From Maea johnstoni (lineage: Eukaryota; Annelida; Polychaeta; Spionida; Magelonidae): a DNA stretch of 64,000 nucleotides. The stretch spans positions 58,912,917 through 58,976,916 of the forward strand of contig OZ012686.1 of the NCBI GenBank assembly GCA_963942565.1. The letters run 5' to 3'. This document shows, piece by piece, positions 35,931 through 50,330 of this stretch; position 1 is the stretch's first letter, and each line of letters opens with the position of its first letter. The translations under genes and the position numbers were made by a program. The notes beneath the pieces are model-generated. The model was given only the letters and a program-made list of their open reading frames with translations, did not search any database and was not told where the DNA came from.

Positions 35931-36760
35931 CTACTTAATTAGGGTACCAAATAAGACCAGTCCAGAATATATCTTGGTTTTCTGTTCCCAAGACTAGAAC
36001 TATGTAAGGACAATTCCCAGACTCATTTAAACTGCCGAGACGCATTCTCAAGGGTCGCAGTTCACCAGGGCAGGAGATCACGCCATTACTGTAGATTCCT
36101 CCGTGCCACTCACTGGCAAAACACATTTACTGCCTAACTACAAAGAATGACCCCCTGAGTGTGAGCCCCAAAGTGTAGATCTATTCATTGGGAACATCCC
36201 TGCCTATTACTTGTGTGGCATAATGAGTGTCACAAGGCAGTCGCAAGGCAGTTAGGCCTCTTGATTGCCTCCAATTGTCCAGCAATGACCTCTGACCTTT
36301 GGTTCGCCAGGGCCCTGCCGTTGGATAAGTAATGGATTTCTTGAAGCAGCTTTCATTATTGATAAGCGGCGTCTGGGCGGTAGCCAATCAGGGAGGAGGA
36401 GGGAAGAAGAGCTCGGGAGAGAACATGCACTGGTCCTGTTCTCTCGCCTTTTCTCATTACGCAGATTCTCATCAGGTCACGGGACGATATGTTCTCATTC
36501 CAGCCAGTAATGGAAGTCGGAGGGATACAATTTGCTCCCCCACATTTCTGGTAGATTTATAGCAAAATGGCTGCTGCGCCCTGTGCCATTGGGAGCGATC
36601 CTTATCATTGCACCCATGTGCAAACGAAATCTATAGTTTCAGCATTGGAGTGAATTCTTTTAGGACTTGTTAAAGCCAATTACCCATGATTTATTGCACT
36701 GTCCAGTTCCTGCCACTGTGGTTGCCAAAACAGTCCACAGTCAGACAATTTGTTTCTGTG
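35931..36760. other. GC-richer island, candidate cis-regulatory element
   Basis: A long segment of mixed composition, free of simple repeats and of convincing frames. It contains homeodomain-type AT words (ccaatta, ttattgc), a DR1 nuclear-receptor element and a RUNX-like tgtggtt near 36718. This pattern suits an intronic enhancer but is an inference without comparative data. Confidence 0.35.
36286..36298 (-). promoter_or_regulatory. Perfect DR1 nuclear-receptor half-site pair
   Basis: tgacctctgacct on the + strand reads AGGTCA-G-AGGTCA on the - strand, the direct repeat with one-base spacing bound by RXR, HNF4 or COUP-TF class receptors. Occupancy cannot be judged from sequence. Confidence 0.4.
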
Positions 36761-37649
36761 TTAACTGCTCAAACTAGCAAAAATAAAACTAACCTCTGAT
36801 ATAAAATGTTTGTGCAATAGGATTTAAGATCAATTGCACAAAATATATTATATTGTTGCCATTATATTTTCTGAAAGTCAAAACCTGCACCTCTGTAATA
36901 GGTAAGCAGTGAATATGGATTTATAAGTCTTTGAATTACAGAATGACAGTATATATATGAAATGCATAAATACAAAACTATTTCAAAATTGATAGTTAAA
37001 TATCTGAATGATAGTTAGTGTATTTTTTGGTTGTGGATGGGACATATTTCAATTCATACTTCGCATGATTCTTTATATGGCGTGAGAGGTATACCAATTA
37101 TCTAATGATTAAGAAGTATTTGAAGAATAGACATATTTATAAGACAGATTGACCCTTCACTTTTTCCTAGTTGAGATTTTCATTTGTAAGACAGTTTCGT
37201 TTTTGCCGTAGCATATTTTGATGAAGGAGAGTGTTGTTATGGCACGGAATGTGGATGTAGCTTGTCGTCTATGTGTAAGCCAGGTCCCTATGCATCATGC
37301 AGGCCATCAGTCTTCACTTCCTCCCAATAAAGCCACTTAACATGTCCAGAATAAGCACAGAATTAGCCACGCCAGTCGGGCAGACTGCTAGAAAATTACC
37401 AAGTCAGTTCCTTATTAGTCTAAGATTACCTGAAAACTCTGCCTGGCAGGGCTGGATTTATGGTGATTAATCATAAAGCCTAAATCATCATCTCCAGACA
37501 TTCCAACATTCCATGAGATAAGTGTTGAGTGAAGGAGTTGCTGTAAAGATATTCTCTTTCACGAAGACCACATTAGACAGACTGACTTATGTTTGTAATG
37601 ATGAATTGGTCCACTCTGTATCTTCTGGGAGATTGCGAAGAGGATGGAC
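36761..37649. other. Intronic stretch with a smaller island
   Basis: AT-rich to about 37190, then a GC-richer, repeat-free patch (37200-37510) with words such as gattaatcataaa. No exon supported. Confidence 0.35.
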
Positions 37650-37916
<267 letters not shown>

Positions 37917-38704
37917 TAATACCGTTCTAAATTGCCTGTCACATATAGAATTTGGAACTTGTTTTGCTTTCATCTCCTGTTATCCAAAAACCTTCTATGA
38001 TAGCTAATTGAGGGCTTATCAGGGATTCCAGGTCCCCATTTGATATGGACTGTCAGTGTAACGATTACAGCTTTTTAGACTTGATATGATATATATGATA
38101 GGATTTTTTTTTTATTGACTTCACTTCTTTTTTATGATCACATGCCTAGCTCTCAGATTTAGGATTTGGTAACTCAAGCATTTTTGTTGGTGTTTCTTTA
38201 CATGCTGGGTTAATTACTTATTCAAGGAAAGCTGTGGTTAGTGTATGATGACATGCAAAGTCTATTCTTGTGACCGTCTCACGTTACTGTGTTTATTACT
38301 GACTGACCTTTGAAGGTCTGTACAGACCAGACATGTTCATGTTTGTCTCTGCCATCAAAGGGAGATTTGCTGCTGTGCAGATTTGAAAGCTATCAGTGTG
38401 CTAAGCCTTGAATATGGAAATTTCATCCAATACTCATCAAATACTCATTCCTAAGAATAATAGCGGCAAGATAATATTCAAAGTGGTTATTTGGTTCCAT
38501 TAGCTATACTTTTCAAGGCCAATGTATGCACATATTCTTTATGATATTTGTGAAAGGATAATGTGCATAATATATTTAATGCACCTCAATATTCGAGTAG
38601 TTAAAGATATTGCCACTGTCTAGTCTTTACCTCAATTCCATACCCAGTTTGGAATCTGGCATGTGAGAAATGTTGCCATTGACCTGGGGTCAGGTGGTGA
38701 ATTT

Positions 38705-38900
38705 GTAGATGTGTTACATAGTGAGGTGCTGCCATTGCTTACTCTGCAGCATTGAAAATGTGTTACATTGTGAGGTGCTGCCATTGCTTACTCTGCAGCA
38801 TTGTAGATGTGTTACATAGTGAGGTGCTGCCATCGCCTACTCTGCAGCATTGTAGATGTGTTACATAGTGAGGTGCTGCCATTGCCTACTCTGCAGCACT
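38705..38900. repeat. 49-bp tandem repeat, four units
   Basis: Units start gtagatgtgttacatagtga or a close variant at 38705, 38754, 38803 and 38852, and share ggtgctgcca and ctactctgcagca. They differ at only a few positions. Confidence 0.95.
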
Positions 38901-38979
38901 ACAACACTCATGTTCCGCACCCTTCCTTTTATACAGACAAGAGGGTTTTCTGATTATTCCCATAACTCAGAAGTTCCAG

Positions 38980-39430
38980 TGCATTGCCCCCTTCACAGAT
39001 GCAGGGGATAGATGGAGAGTTAGGAGAGTCATCACCTAATACAGCACTAGCAGCAGCATGTGCTGTGGTGATGTATGGAGGGAAGATGTTATGTTATCGC
39101 CGATTCCCACTCTATTATAGCTATCTCATCAGCCATTCCCACCACTATAGGCACATCCATGGATGCATCCTCCATGTCGTTGCTACCATTGTCTCTGCCT
39201 CATGATAAAAACAAGCAAAGAAAAAGCTGATATCGTTAGGAAGAGGTGCCGTTGCTCAGGCGCTGGGAGTGTGGGAACGCCGTGACAAAGCTGGTTATTT
39301 TATTTTGGGTGGAGATGATGAGGATTGGTATTGGCGCGAGGTGTAATGATTTTCTGGTGGTGAGCCCTCTGAGGCGGCATAATGGCAGCACGCTGACAGG
39401 GGCAGTGAAGTAGTGCTGCAACATCTAGCA
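38980..39430. other. GC-richer island
   Basis: The segment holds a possible exon start at 38999 after cccccttcacag, in phase 0 as exon C requires. The frame soon loses any FEZ-like character and has no good donor. The second half (39230-39425) is GC-rich without repeats. Probably a conserved non-coding element. Confidence 0.25.
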
Positions 39431-39889
39431 AGATCACTCTCAGGTGAATAGGAGAGGTGAAAGCACCTGCTTTATCTCTCATTTAAGCTTCACAGTTAAT
39501 CCTAGCTTAATGCACACTGAATAACACCCAACAACTATTTGGTGTAGGATTGTATTGTTTTAGTTTTCAATGTTTGTAATAACTTCTGAAATTGTCCAAT
39601 CGTTCAATTAGGTGAAGGTTTGTAAAGATTTTATTTTTTCGTGATTTTTGAGATAATTTTAAAAAAGCATGAAAGCATTCAAATTGGTTCTACTTAGTGT
39701 TAGGACTATATCACTATTCCTTTAAATGATTTGATATAAGGATAGGAACTTTTCCTTTGGTAAGTTTTGAACAGGTACAGAATGGTACTTATTAACAGCT
39801 TAGTATTGTTTCTGCATTGAAAGAGCTCCTTGCCTACTGTTTTGTATTGGTTTTGTTGTAAGTGTGTATATTTCTCATGAGAGTTAGGA

Positions 39890-40260
39890 ACATTTCTGTT
39901 CCTCTCTCCCACACGGTGGCCTGCAGGAAGGCGGCCGCTCCACCAGTCAGGATGGGGCCTGCGAGATAGGTTTTTAATGGCTGATTTGATTATCAGCGAT
40001 CTATAGCAGGCTTCACTGTGCCAGCAGCCAGAGCCAGGAGGAGAGCGGCTAGTTCTGCCTTTTACATCAGGGGCCATAATCCCCAGGCTGCTTATTTACG
40101 CTGCTGGGAATAGTGCTGGCGAGTAATGGAAGAATATTAAAACAGAAAGCAGGATCGATGGGAAACATATGGGTAAACATGTCCGACAACTCAGTGGCTC
40201 TCCGGAAATGACGCAGGCGAGGATTGTGGGGCATTTGTTTCCTGATCCCAGTTATCTTTC
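39890..40260. other. GC-richer island, candidate regulatory element
   Basis: Mixed-composition sequence with gcggccgc, gattatcagcgat and ggtaaaca-type words, and no simple repeats or supported frame. It looks like a conserved non-coding element by composition. Confidence 0.3.
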
Positions 40261-40741
40261 AAATGTAAATACATTATTTGTTCTTTGGAGTCAGCAGCTG
40301 AAGTAGGAATATAATAGGAGAAGTAATAAATCCTATAGTTTGCCTCTTCTCAGTCTTGGAGTTTTCAGGCTAAGCAGTGACAAACCCGTTGTAAGTGGTC
40401 AAGGAAACTTGAGTTCCTGAGGAAAACAATTGACTTACCAAGTCACTGGCAACTTTCGCACATGCTCTGTTTTTGGGGATTGGATGTTAACTCTTATACT
40501 GGGCTTGTTAATATGCAGAATTATCTTGATTGCAAGTTGAAATGGTACCTTACTTCTAGCCTTATAAGACAGTTGAGACAAGGAACCATTTTCAAGCTTT
40601 ATGCCTGTAAAGCTGGCAGTTTTCCTTTCTTTGGCTGCTTTTGTTAGTGGAATAAGTGAGTATTTATTGGACAGCTTGATTAGAGGGCCAGCTTGGTCTA
40701 GAGGCTGCGTAGGCAGGGAACTTAATGGTTAGGCCTGAGTT

Positions 40742-42480
40742 AGAGTGCCTTGAGAGAATAGTGTTTTAGGAATGTAGGTACCCATGAGCTTAGACAGGAT
40801 CACTTAACCCTGGTAGTGCCATGACCGGACCAGTCCGGTCTTGGAGAGTTGCACTCACAAACCAAGACCGGACTGGTCTGGTCAATGGCCGCCATTGACG
40901 GTGTGCACTCAAACCAATGTCACACCATGTGAATGTGAGAGAGTTATCAAATAAAACAAACAGAATAGGTGAGATACATATCTCATCTATTCTCACATGT
41001 CTTCCTTTGTCAAATTGACAAAGGAAAACATCAAAAATGATAATTATTTAACAAACTGAAGACGATGTTTTGCGATGTTGACAGCGCCACGCAGCCCGAC
41101 GGCGCCACTTGATCGATGACTTCCGGTTTTGTTTATCGATCGTAATTCGTTAATCCCTGACATCCTAAATTCACTAAAGTTAATTTTACATCAAATGGAT
41201 GTCAGGGAATAAGAATATCTTGTTCATTTTTCAAAAAAAAAATGTCTAGTATATGGAACGATCATGTTAGAACAAGTGCGAAGCGAGTCTCTTCGCACTC
41301 GTTATGAGCCGCCATTTTGAAAATCGGTCTTTTTCTGCCGATTTTGCGGTCTCCTCCCAGCACTTTACACAATCCAAATGAATACTTATAGTGCTGGGAT
41401 CGTAATAAAACTTACATTTTCTGAAAGCTGGGAAGCAGCTTTATTGAAACATCTTGATTTGAAATATATTGGCATGGCTGTTTACATGACAGACATGCAA
41501 AATCAAATAGGTGCAATGTCTGCGGCGAATGTGCTTCAAAATCGAACTCGCCAAAAACATTCAGATTCGCCGTGGTGACCATCATTTTTGAAGCCTTCGA
41601 AGAAGGCTATAACTGATGGTATACCACAAAACAAAGACATGGTTATGAAGATAACAAGGTAGGGAATCGCCACATATTTTTTATTTATATTTCTATCGTA
41701 GGTATTGATTGTTTCATGAATTTTATCTCTTGGTTGTTGCGCCAGAAAGTTAGCAACTTGAAAATCACAAAATGGCGCCCACAAATCAACACTTTCGTTT
41801 TATGTTCAATCGTTGATTTGTGGTTCAAAACATTGAAATTTCGAAATAAAAAGAACATGAGTCGATTGAGTAGGTTCAAATTGTATTAAATATCAATGTT
41901 TAACATTTCAGATTTTCTATTTTTATTTGTTTGTAGTGCTATTTAATTGAGGTAATCAAAGTTTTAGAATTCCTTTTGATGCGCTCTAAGAATTTGTCCC
42001 TTACATAACTTTCTTGCATTCCCTTACTGTAGGATGGCTCATGACAACATAAAACAAATGCAAAAAATGTTAGTTATAATTTTGTTTCTCAGTTTTTAAC
42101 AGGGATTCTGAATATGCAATTTTTCTGAGAAAATACTCGTGTAAACTAGAGAAATCTTAGGTGAAAGTGGACTTTACTGAACTTTAAACTCTTGATTTTC
42201 ATTTACCACTTATCAAAATCAGCATATTATCTACAAATCCTTTGTTTAACAGTGATCAGACATAATATTACTCACAACGCAAACGCAGTCATGGCCAAAT
42301 TTATTGCAACAAATGTAATCTGGTTTAGGGGTATTGCGACGCCCTGCAATGTGGCATAACCAGGGTTAAGGTTCTCTGCTGCTCTTGAGGTGGTAGAGTG
42401 CCTTGAGAGAATAGTGTTTTAGAAGTATGCATACCCATGAGTTTAGACAAGGCCACTTAAGGTTCTCTGCAGCTCTTTAG
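40742..42480. repeat. About 92-bp host tandem duplication split by a transposon
   Basis: agagtgccttgagagaatag, cccatgag(c/t)ttagaca and cacttaa occur both before 40808 and at 42395-42460, and ggttctctgc(t/a)gctctt follows both. Removing the 1,558-bp insert and one TTAA leaves two adjacent copies of about 92 bp. The second copy (TTAA at 42457-42460) is the unoccupied equivalent of the target. Confidence 0.9.
40808..42365. mobile_element. Non-autonomous piggyBac-type element with TTAA duplication
   Basis: The element starts CCCTGGTAGTGCCAT and its right end, reverse-complemented, reads CCCTGGTTATGCCAC, matching at 12 of 15. TTAA flanks both sides (40804-40807, 42366-42369). TTAA target duplication with CCC-starting ends is diagnostic of piggyBac. 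Three inverted repeats lie in its left third: 40823-40844 with 40862-40883 (21 of 22), 41002-41013 with 41015-41026 (perfect), and 41271-41283 with 41291-41303 (12 of 13). No transposase-like frame exists; the longest frames are under 85 codons. It would have been mobilised by a transposase supplied elsewhere. Confidence 0.9.
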
Positions 42481-43745
42481 GCAGCTGTTGCAGTACACCA
42501 CTAAACCATTGGAAGAGGCACTACATGAATTATCAATCTGAGGCATGGCCACTAAATACTGCTCCCTTGGTGTGAGGCAACAAGGGCATCTGGCAGTGTT
42601 AAATCAAACAGGTTTTGCTAAAGCCCTCCGGTCAAACTGAAGCTTTGAGTCTCTATTCAAATACTTAAAACTGCCTCATAAGCAAACAGTCCATATTGCC
42701 TCCCTGCTGCTAATATCATGGCCATACTCGAAAGAGGTATCAGGAGGAGTAAGCAGGCTGGGTTCGCATAAAGAGGGGTGTGATATTTTAGCAAGTTTCA
42801 ACTATCTATCTATCAAGGAATTTGATGGCTACTTGTGCTGTTGATGCCATATAGAAGGTGCGGAGAAAAGATTTCAGAATAAGGAGCTCTGTTTGTGGAA
42901 GTCAAATAGGGAGTTATCTTCATTCTATTTATTTGTATGTTATTTCTCAGGCTTTACAGGGTTTCATCTTGAAGGTGCTGTGAGAATTAAGGCTTCTTTT
43001 CTACTGCTCACTTGGGGATGTAAAGCATGGCTAGCTGTCGCTGTGGTATATCTGTGATGGGACAGGGAAGATAAGGTACAGTGTGTGGTCCCTAGGACCT
43101 GCCAGTGCTAAGAGTAGAGCCTAGGGACGGCACAGATCAATAGATGAAATAGTGGGAATTCAGGAGACGAGGCTGGGTGGATAAGTGACTTCAGCCAATG
43201 AGCATCACCCGCCTGGCTGCCCCTGTCGCTGTCGCGCAAGCAGCCAGAGCAGCTCTGTGAAGGACCAGATAGTATGGTTATTAAAGAACTATAAAATTGT
43301 TATGGTTTAGATTTTTGTGTTGTGAAACGATAAGGTAGATAGGGTTGTCATTTTATGTATTTTGTTGGAAGCCGGACATTGGATTTAAAAAATGTTTTCC
43401 AATACAAGAAATCTTATTATTACAAATAATCTGTTATAAAAAATTGAATTATATTTCTCAAAAAGGAAATGGCATTGTAAGGTGTTGGACATTTAGTAGG
43501 TGAAGGGTTTGGATATCTAAACATTCATTTTTTAAGACCACAAGTCAAAATATTGTTTTTACCCGAATTTTGTTCAATAAAAATACAGTGAGCAAGGTTT
43601 CCTTCCTGTAATGATTTTTTGCCAAGTGAATCTCATGTTTGTGATCATGTTATATAGAGTTTTTTGCATGTTTTGACTGCATACTACTAGGGTATGGTCA
43701 AGCTTTGTACATAGGAACAGAGGAAGATGTGTAGTGGGAGAGGGA
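42481..43745. other. Intronic stretch with a small island
   Basis: Nothing coding. A GC-richer patch at 43030-43265 includes CGC- and GCC-rich words; the rest is AT-rich. Confidence 0.35.
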
Positions 43746-43746
43746 A

Positions 43747-43842
<96 letters not shown>

Positions 43843-43861
43843 AGGGGAGGAGGGAGGGAGG

Positions 43862-43933
<72 letters not shown>

Positions 43934-43990
43934 AAGGAGGGAGGGAGAAAGAGAGTGAGAGAAGGAGGGAGGGAGAAAGAGAGTGAGAGA
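43746..43990. repeat. (AG)n microsatellite with G-rich interruptions
   Basis: A long GA dinucleotide tract is interrupted by poly-G and GGGA blocks. The complementary composition to the (TC)n tract at 37.7 kb makes the two capable of pairing. Confidence 0.98.
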
Positions 43991-44515
43991 TGGGCCTTTA
44001 TTAGTATTAGCCTGCCTGTCTACTGAACCTAATCAGCAGAGTGTCTAGGGAGTTGGTTGATGGAACAAATAGAATAACAATGGAAAACGAACAACTAACA
44101 CTACTTGATTTGCATACTTATCACTTACCATCCTTTCCCTTTATTTGACAAATTGGTTCAGAAAATGTTCTTAGATATAAGTTTGCTTTGAAATATCTTA
44201 AAATGAATTTGCAATGATTAAGAACTGGGTAAAGCTTTATTTATCAACATTTAATGATACTTATTTGTGAATTTGGGATATTGGATATTGCAAGCAAGTA
44301 TTGGTAAAGTATAGATGGGAAGATAATTGAACACCTCAGCAGGATATTTTGCTGCCAACATTTTAACATGGAAGACCACCGGTTAATCTGGATGTCATAA
44401 AGATTTTCATGCTCCAGTTGTTGATATGTTTATACTGTTTAAGCAGATTGTGTGTATTGAAAGAGTCATATAGAAATAAGGCCGCTAGTTAGTATGCACT
44501 GTCAGGAGGAATCTC

Positions 44516-44800
44516 ATGCATGGGATGACAGCAGTTATGGATTGCCCCACAGACAGTCCACGTATTGTAAGGCTTACACTGGAAATAGGACCACTAGCCA
44601 GTCTGAGATGTCTACAGGATCATATATCATTTTATAGTTCTGGCATTTATAGATTATTGCACAGACGTTCCATGATGTTACACTATAATGAGACTCTCAG
44701 TTATCCCAGGTTTTCAGAGGATCGTATTCCATGTTATAGTTCATGGAATCTATGGATTATTAACCTGAAGTTTCATCAGGTGGCAACATATGTTTGGCAG
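44516..44800. repeat. Diverged tandem units of about 110 bp
   Basis: Repeated phrases tatggattgccccacagac, tatagattattgcacagac and tatggattattaac, with aggatc-tat and gtccacg/gttccatg words, mark two to three old units. Confidence 0.6.
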
Positions 44801-45529
44801 CCCTCTCTAGAAGTAGCGTGAAGGTTATGTAATCAGTGCTACTTGTGCGTGTGCTGGTTGTAGCATGGTGTAGGTGTAATTTACTACCTGCCTCTAAGTG
44901 GGCCTCTTCAGGTAATGCATGGCTCCATGAAATTATACCTGGCTACCAGGGGGTCCCAACTAACGAGCTGGACGCTCTAATGAAAATACTTCATCAGGAG
45001 TCTCATGGATGCTTTCCACATACATCAACAATTAACCACTCATACAAGTAAATATAGAACGGCTATAAATCAGTTCTTGTCAGCAACTAGCCAAGATATT
45101 CCTCTTAGTCATGTAGTTTTGGGGTAGATTTATGTCTCTTATTTGCGTAGTATGTAGTTACATGTAGTTTCAGCGTAGATTTACATATTTCTAATTTGCA
45201 TAGCAAATCTGCATGTGTTCATCATCATTCTATGGTAACTGTTTCGAAGAGAATTGTTATTTCTTTCTTTGACCTCTAATAGAGGACATAATGATCAAAA
45301 GAGAGGTTGCAATGTTTGGTACTACACCCAAACATTTAGTAATTTCTTTAGGAAGAGTCCCTTATTAATTCTTACTTTTGGTAAGTTGTGACAGAGACTT
45401 ATAGACTGTATTGGTACACCCATGTTTTGAACATCCAATTTTTGGGGATATTGATTTTCACCATTAAATTTTGATCATGTGAAAAGCGGAAAGCAACTGA
45501 TGATGTTGATCTGTCCTTGAAGACTGTAG

Positions 45530-45960
45530 TCTGACCTTCCCCTGAGAAGTGTCACATGACAGGTCACATGATAGGTCATACCCTCAGGGGCACTATTGAC
45601 CTCTGACCCCCTGCCCCATCAATCCATGTGCTAACGAGGGAGTGTCCCCGGCTGCTGGGCTGGGCAGTCCATCATGGTTAATTGGGAGGAGAGTGTGGAG
45701 GTAGCTGGTGGGTGGGGGGCTGGAGATAAGAATTTCCACTCCCTCTAGATACCTTGGTTAGTCAGGCTGCCATGCCGCCCGCCACAGACACTGGATGGAA
45801 AAGGTCAAGTTTGCTTTCTATCCTGTTGGTGAGGTATTGATCAGACAGTGGATTCTGATCTGCCTCCTATTCCGTGCTCTTCCTAGCTCTTCAGGCTGAT
45901 ACTACTGCTGCTTCTGCCCATCATCCTGACTAGACCCAGGCTGGCTCATTTGACGCATAT
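45530..45960. other. GC-richer island, candidate regulatory element
   Basis: The island is repeat-poor and lacks frames. It has several nuclear-receptor half-sites: a DR1-like pair at 45598-45610 and aggtca words at 45561 and 45573 in direct orientation. Homeodomain-type ttaattggg follows near 45680. Inferred to be a cis-regulatory element. Confidence 0.35.
45598..45610 (-). promoter_or_regulatory. DR1-like nuclear-receptor element
   Basis: tgacctctgaccc reads GGGTCA-G-AGGTCA on the - strand, one base from a perfect DR1 and sharing 12 of 13 bases with the site at 36286. Confidence 0.3.
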
Positions 45961-46189
45961 ACAAAGATATCATTGTATTAAAGACCCCCTTTGAAAATCT
46001 TTGAAAATCTTTGAAAATGTTCTTCATATTTTAGCCATAAAGACCTGCTGTGAAATATTTGAAAATATTTGAAAGTCAGATTGCACTCAATACTCATTGA
46101 TTTGTTTATTGTTTAAATTTGAACCTTTTAAATGAGTCTGAGATGATCCTGGTGTTATTGTGATGATTAGACTAAGTTGCGCTTTAGCT

Positions 46190-46440
46190 GGTTTTCCTCC
46201 CAGATGAGTGATAGACGCTCTGCGGCATCAGGAAATTAGTCTCCACTCTCCCTTGGGTCTGATGCCCCAGGTTATTTGTTGCCAGTCCCCCGGTGGCTGT
46301 AGAGGCGGCGTCAAAACATATGCCTTATTGCACATCATCCGCCATGAGAGGCGCGTTCTGCTGTATGGACATGCATATCACAACGCGGCGCATCGCTCGG
46401 AGGATAACGAGACTGTGACTGCTGGCTTAGTTTAACCCTC
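46190..46440. other. GC-richer island
   Basis: CpG-containing mixed sequence (gcggcatcagg, ggcggcgtc, gcgcgttc, cgcggcgcatcgc) with no FEZ-like frame. It ends at a TTAA-element-like word (ttaaccctctcatg, 46432). Probably conserved non-coding DNA. Confidence 0.3.
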
Positions 46441-47589
46441 TCATGTCTGTGATGACACAAAATACCTAGCAAATTAGGTCATATTATTACCCAAGTATCT
46501 TTATAAAAGAAATTAACTGAAGGATGAATATGCTAAATCAGCCTGATCAGACAAATCATTTAGTCACTCTAAATCTAGAATGTATTATATAATTTAGTAG
46601 TAATTGTGAGTAGACTCTTAGGTAGCTTGCCCATTATGGCAAAAGACTCTTTAGACTTGATGTTTTGCCAAGTCTGCCCTTTATTCCTACTCTTGTTCTC
46701 TCTCTAGGTATTTACCATTGCCAATGTAGTCACATCAGCAGATATGTATGTTATGCATGGAAGCAGATCAATTAGAATATCTTACGACCTGTCTAGACAC
46801 TTGTGCAAATGATGAATAACTTTTCTCATGATTTTTTCATGATTAGATGTAGATTTCTTCAAAGCTGTTAGATTTTGCACTATCAAAGACAATAGAAGAT
46901 GTTTTTTCAAGAAAAGTCTTATTTAGCTGCATATATACACACATATGGACAGATATTGCACACTGTTTACCTACGTGGCAACCTTTCCTGCTTGAGTCAG
47001 GGGATAATTGAAGTGCTCTACAATAGTGTACAATAGATTGGAAATAATATTTCCCATCAGATTTATACTGACTATAACAACTGTAAATGATTAAGTTAAT
47101 CGCACTTATTTAGGTCTTGTGCTAGTATTTGATAGATTATGCAAACATTGCCTTGGTTGACAGAACTCCGGCCTGACTGACAAATATTAGATATAAGCTG
47201 ACCCCCATGCACGCCACATGCTTAGTTCAAAATCATATTCTTTCCCCCACATTCACATAGCCCTTGCTAACCAATGTTGCAGATTTTGGAAATAGGTGGC
47301 CTGTTAGACAACAGGCCTGTAAGAAAACAGGCCTGTAAGACGCCTTTTCAAATGTTACGCTGTGAATACAGCAATTCAAAAAATGAGAAATCCCTGTGGC
47401 CAATCTTTAGACCACGGTGGATCAACCCAGTGTGCCAACAGAGCTCAACAGGTGCCAGGAGTGGAATACATGACCCAAGGTCTGAAAAATTCTGTATTGA
47501 TATATAGATCTATCTTTTATACTCTGTAAAAGATATGAGCTGTCCAATGTTGCCCTAATTTTTATGACCTTTTAGCTGATTTTAGGGTG
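46441..47589. other. Intronic stretch, nothing recognised
   Basis: AT-rich; a small direct repeat (aggcctgtaagaaaacaggcctgtaag) lies near 47310. No coding signal. Confidence 0.4.
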
Positions 47590-48190
47590 GTCAGTTTGTG
47601 TCCCTTAATGTTATGTACAATGCTTTTCCTTTTAACCATGGATAAACCTTGACATAGCCTGACCATAGTCCTATGTTCATCATGTAACCTATATAGTGAG
47701 TGTGGATCTTTATAGTGGCCTGTGCACAGTATAGTGACTGCAATATTAACACCACAGCATGCCTCTCGCACACTTGATGGCGCAATATAAATATTTATCT
47801 GGCATTGCTACAACTATAAACTCAGTCATGGTTTCCTATGTTTTGATGACCTTGAGTGAATATTTCATAGATTTGTCAGGCCATGTCTATTCTCTAAATC
47901 TGATTGGGTCAAGGATTGTCCATCTTTGTCCCCTAATGCCCTGTAGAAAGCTGCCCCTGTCAATCATGGTATCATCAATAAGCTCTGATATACCTTGGCC
48001 CTTCTTATTGCTCTGTGCTGTAGGCCTATGTACATGTAACCCTGTATAATTGCTGTGCAATGTGGATCCCTGGTGGCCTGTGCACAGTATAGTGACTGCA
48101 ATATTAACACCACCGCATGCTTCTCGGACGACTGATGGTGCAACATAAATAATTATCCTGGAGCATCACTATTCCTATAAACTCCCGTGG
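47590..48190. repeat. About 358-bp spaced direct duplication
   Basis: gtggcctgtgcacagtatag and tgactgcaatattaacacca occur at 47715 and 48073. Related flanking words (tgtccc-taatg, cctatgt-catgtaacc, gcatg-ctctcg, atggcgcaatataaat) sit in the same order in both copies. Confidence 0.9.
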
Positions 48191-49748
<1,558 letters not shown>

Positions 49749-49859
49749 AGAGCATGAAGTATGAGTGCGTGGAGTAGAGTGTGGTGAAGCGTGAGCGTGG
49801 CTGTATGTGGTAGATATGGAAGAGAAGAAGAAGAAGGAGCCGCGCCCTTCCTCCGCCAA

Positions 49860-50330
49860 CACCACTCACTAATTCATCACTGCAGCTGAATATTGTATGA
49901 GGCTGGATATAGGCACTGGGGCAATTAGTCTATTGGGAGTGTGGAAGACATGATCTCAATCCTAGCGCTGCAGAAAAGCCTCTCTCACTGGTGGTTATGG
50001 CTATGCTGCTGCTGCTCCTGCTGCTGCTGCGGCTGCGGCCTCTAAGTGTGGCTATTACAGGGTTTGAGAGTGAGCCAATAACTTGTCTCCTCCTCCATAT
50101 AAGGAGGAGGTGGAGGGGGCAAGGTCAAATTAACACCTGATAATCAGCGTGAAGGAACTGATTAACTGGTTATTGGGATCGGGCTACAACTTCCTCTGCT
50201 AAATTATTCAGCCCACTAAGCCACTGGCCTCAATTGTATGGTTCATTGACTACGCATGAAGTTTAATTAACCTCTGAAATACCTGCGCTGTGATTGGCTA
50301 CAAACTTCTAAACCCATTCTTCAGTACCTG
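49860..50330. other. GC-richer island, candidate regulatory element
   Basis: Contains a CTG-rich run (50004-50040), a ctcctcctccatataaggaggagg hairpin around 50088-50111 and homeodomain-type attaa words. No coding frame. Confidence 0.35.

Noticed and set aside
40808-42365. Frames inside the piggyBac-type element as a transposase remnant
   Set aside because: They are all short and lack any recognisable transposase motif; the element appears non-autonomous from the start.
46320-46350. tattgcacatcatccgcc, reminiscent of the miR-92 seed
   Set aside because: Only the seed-like bases match, and the surrounding sequence does not fold into a precursor-length hairpin.
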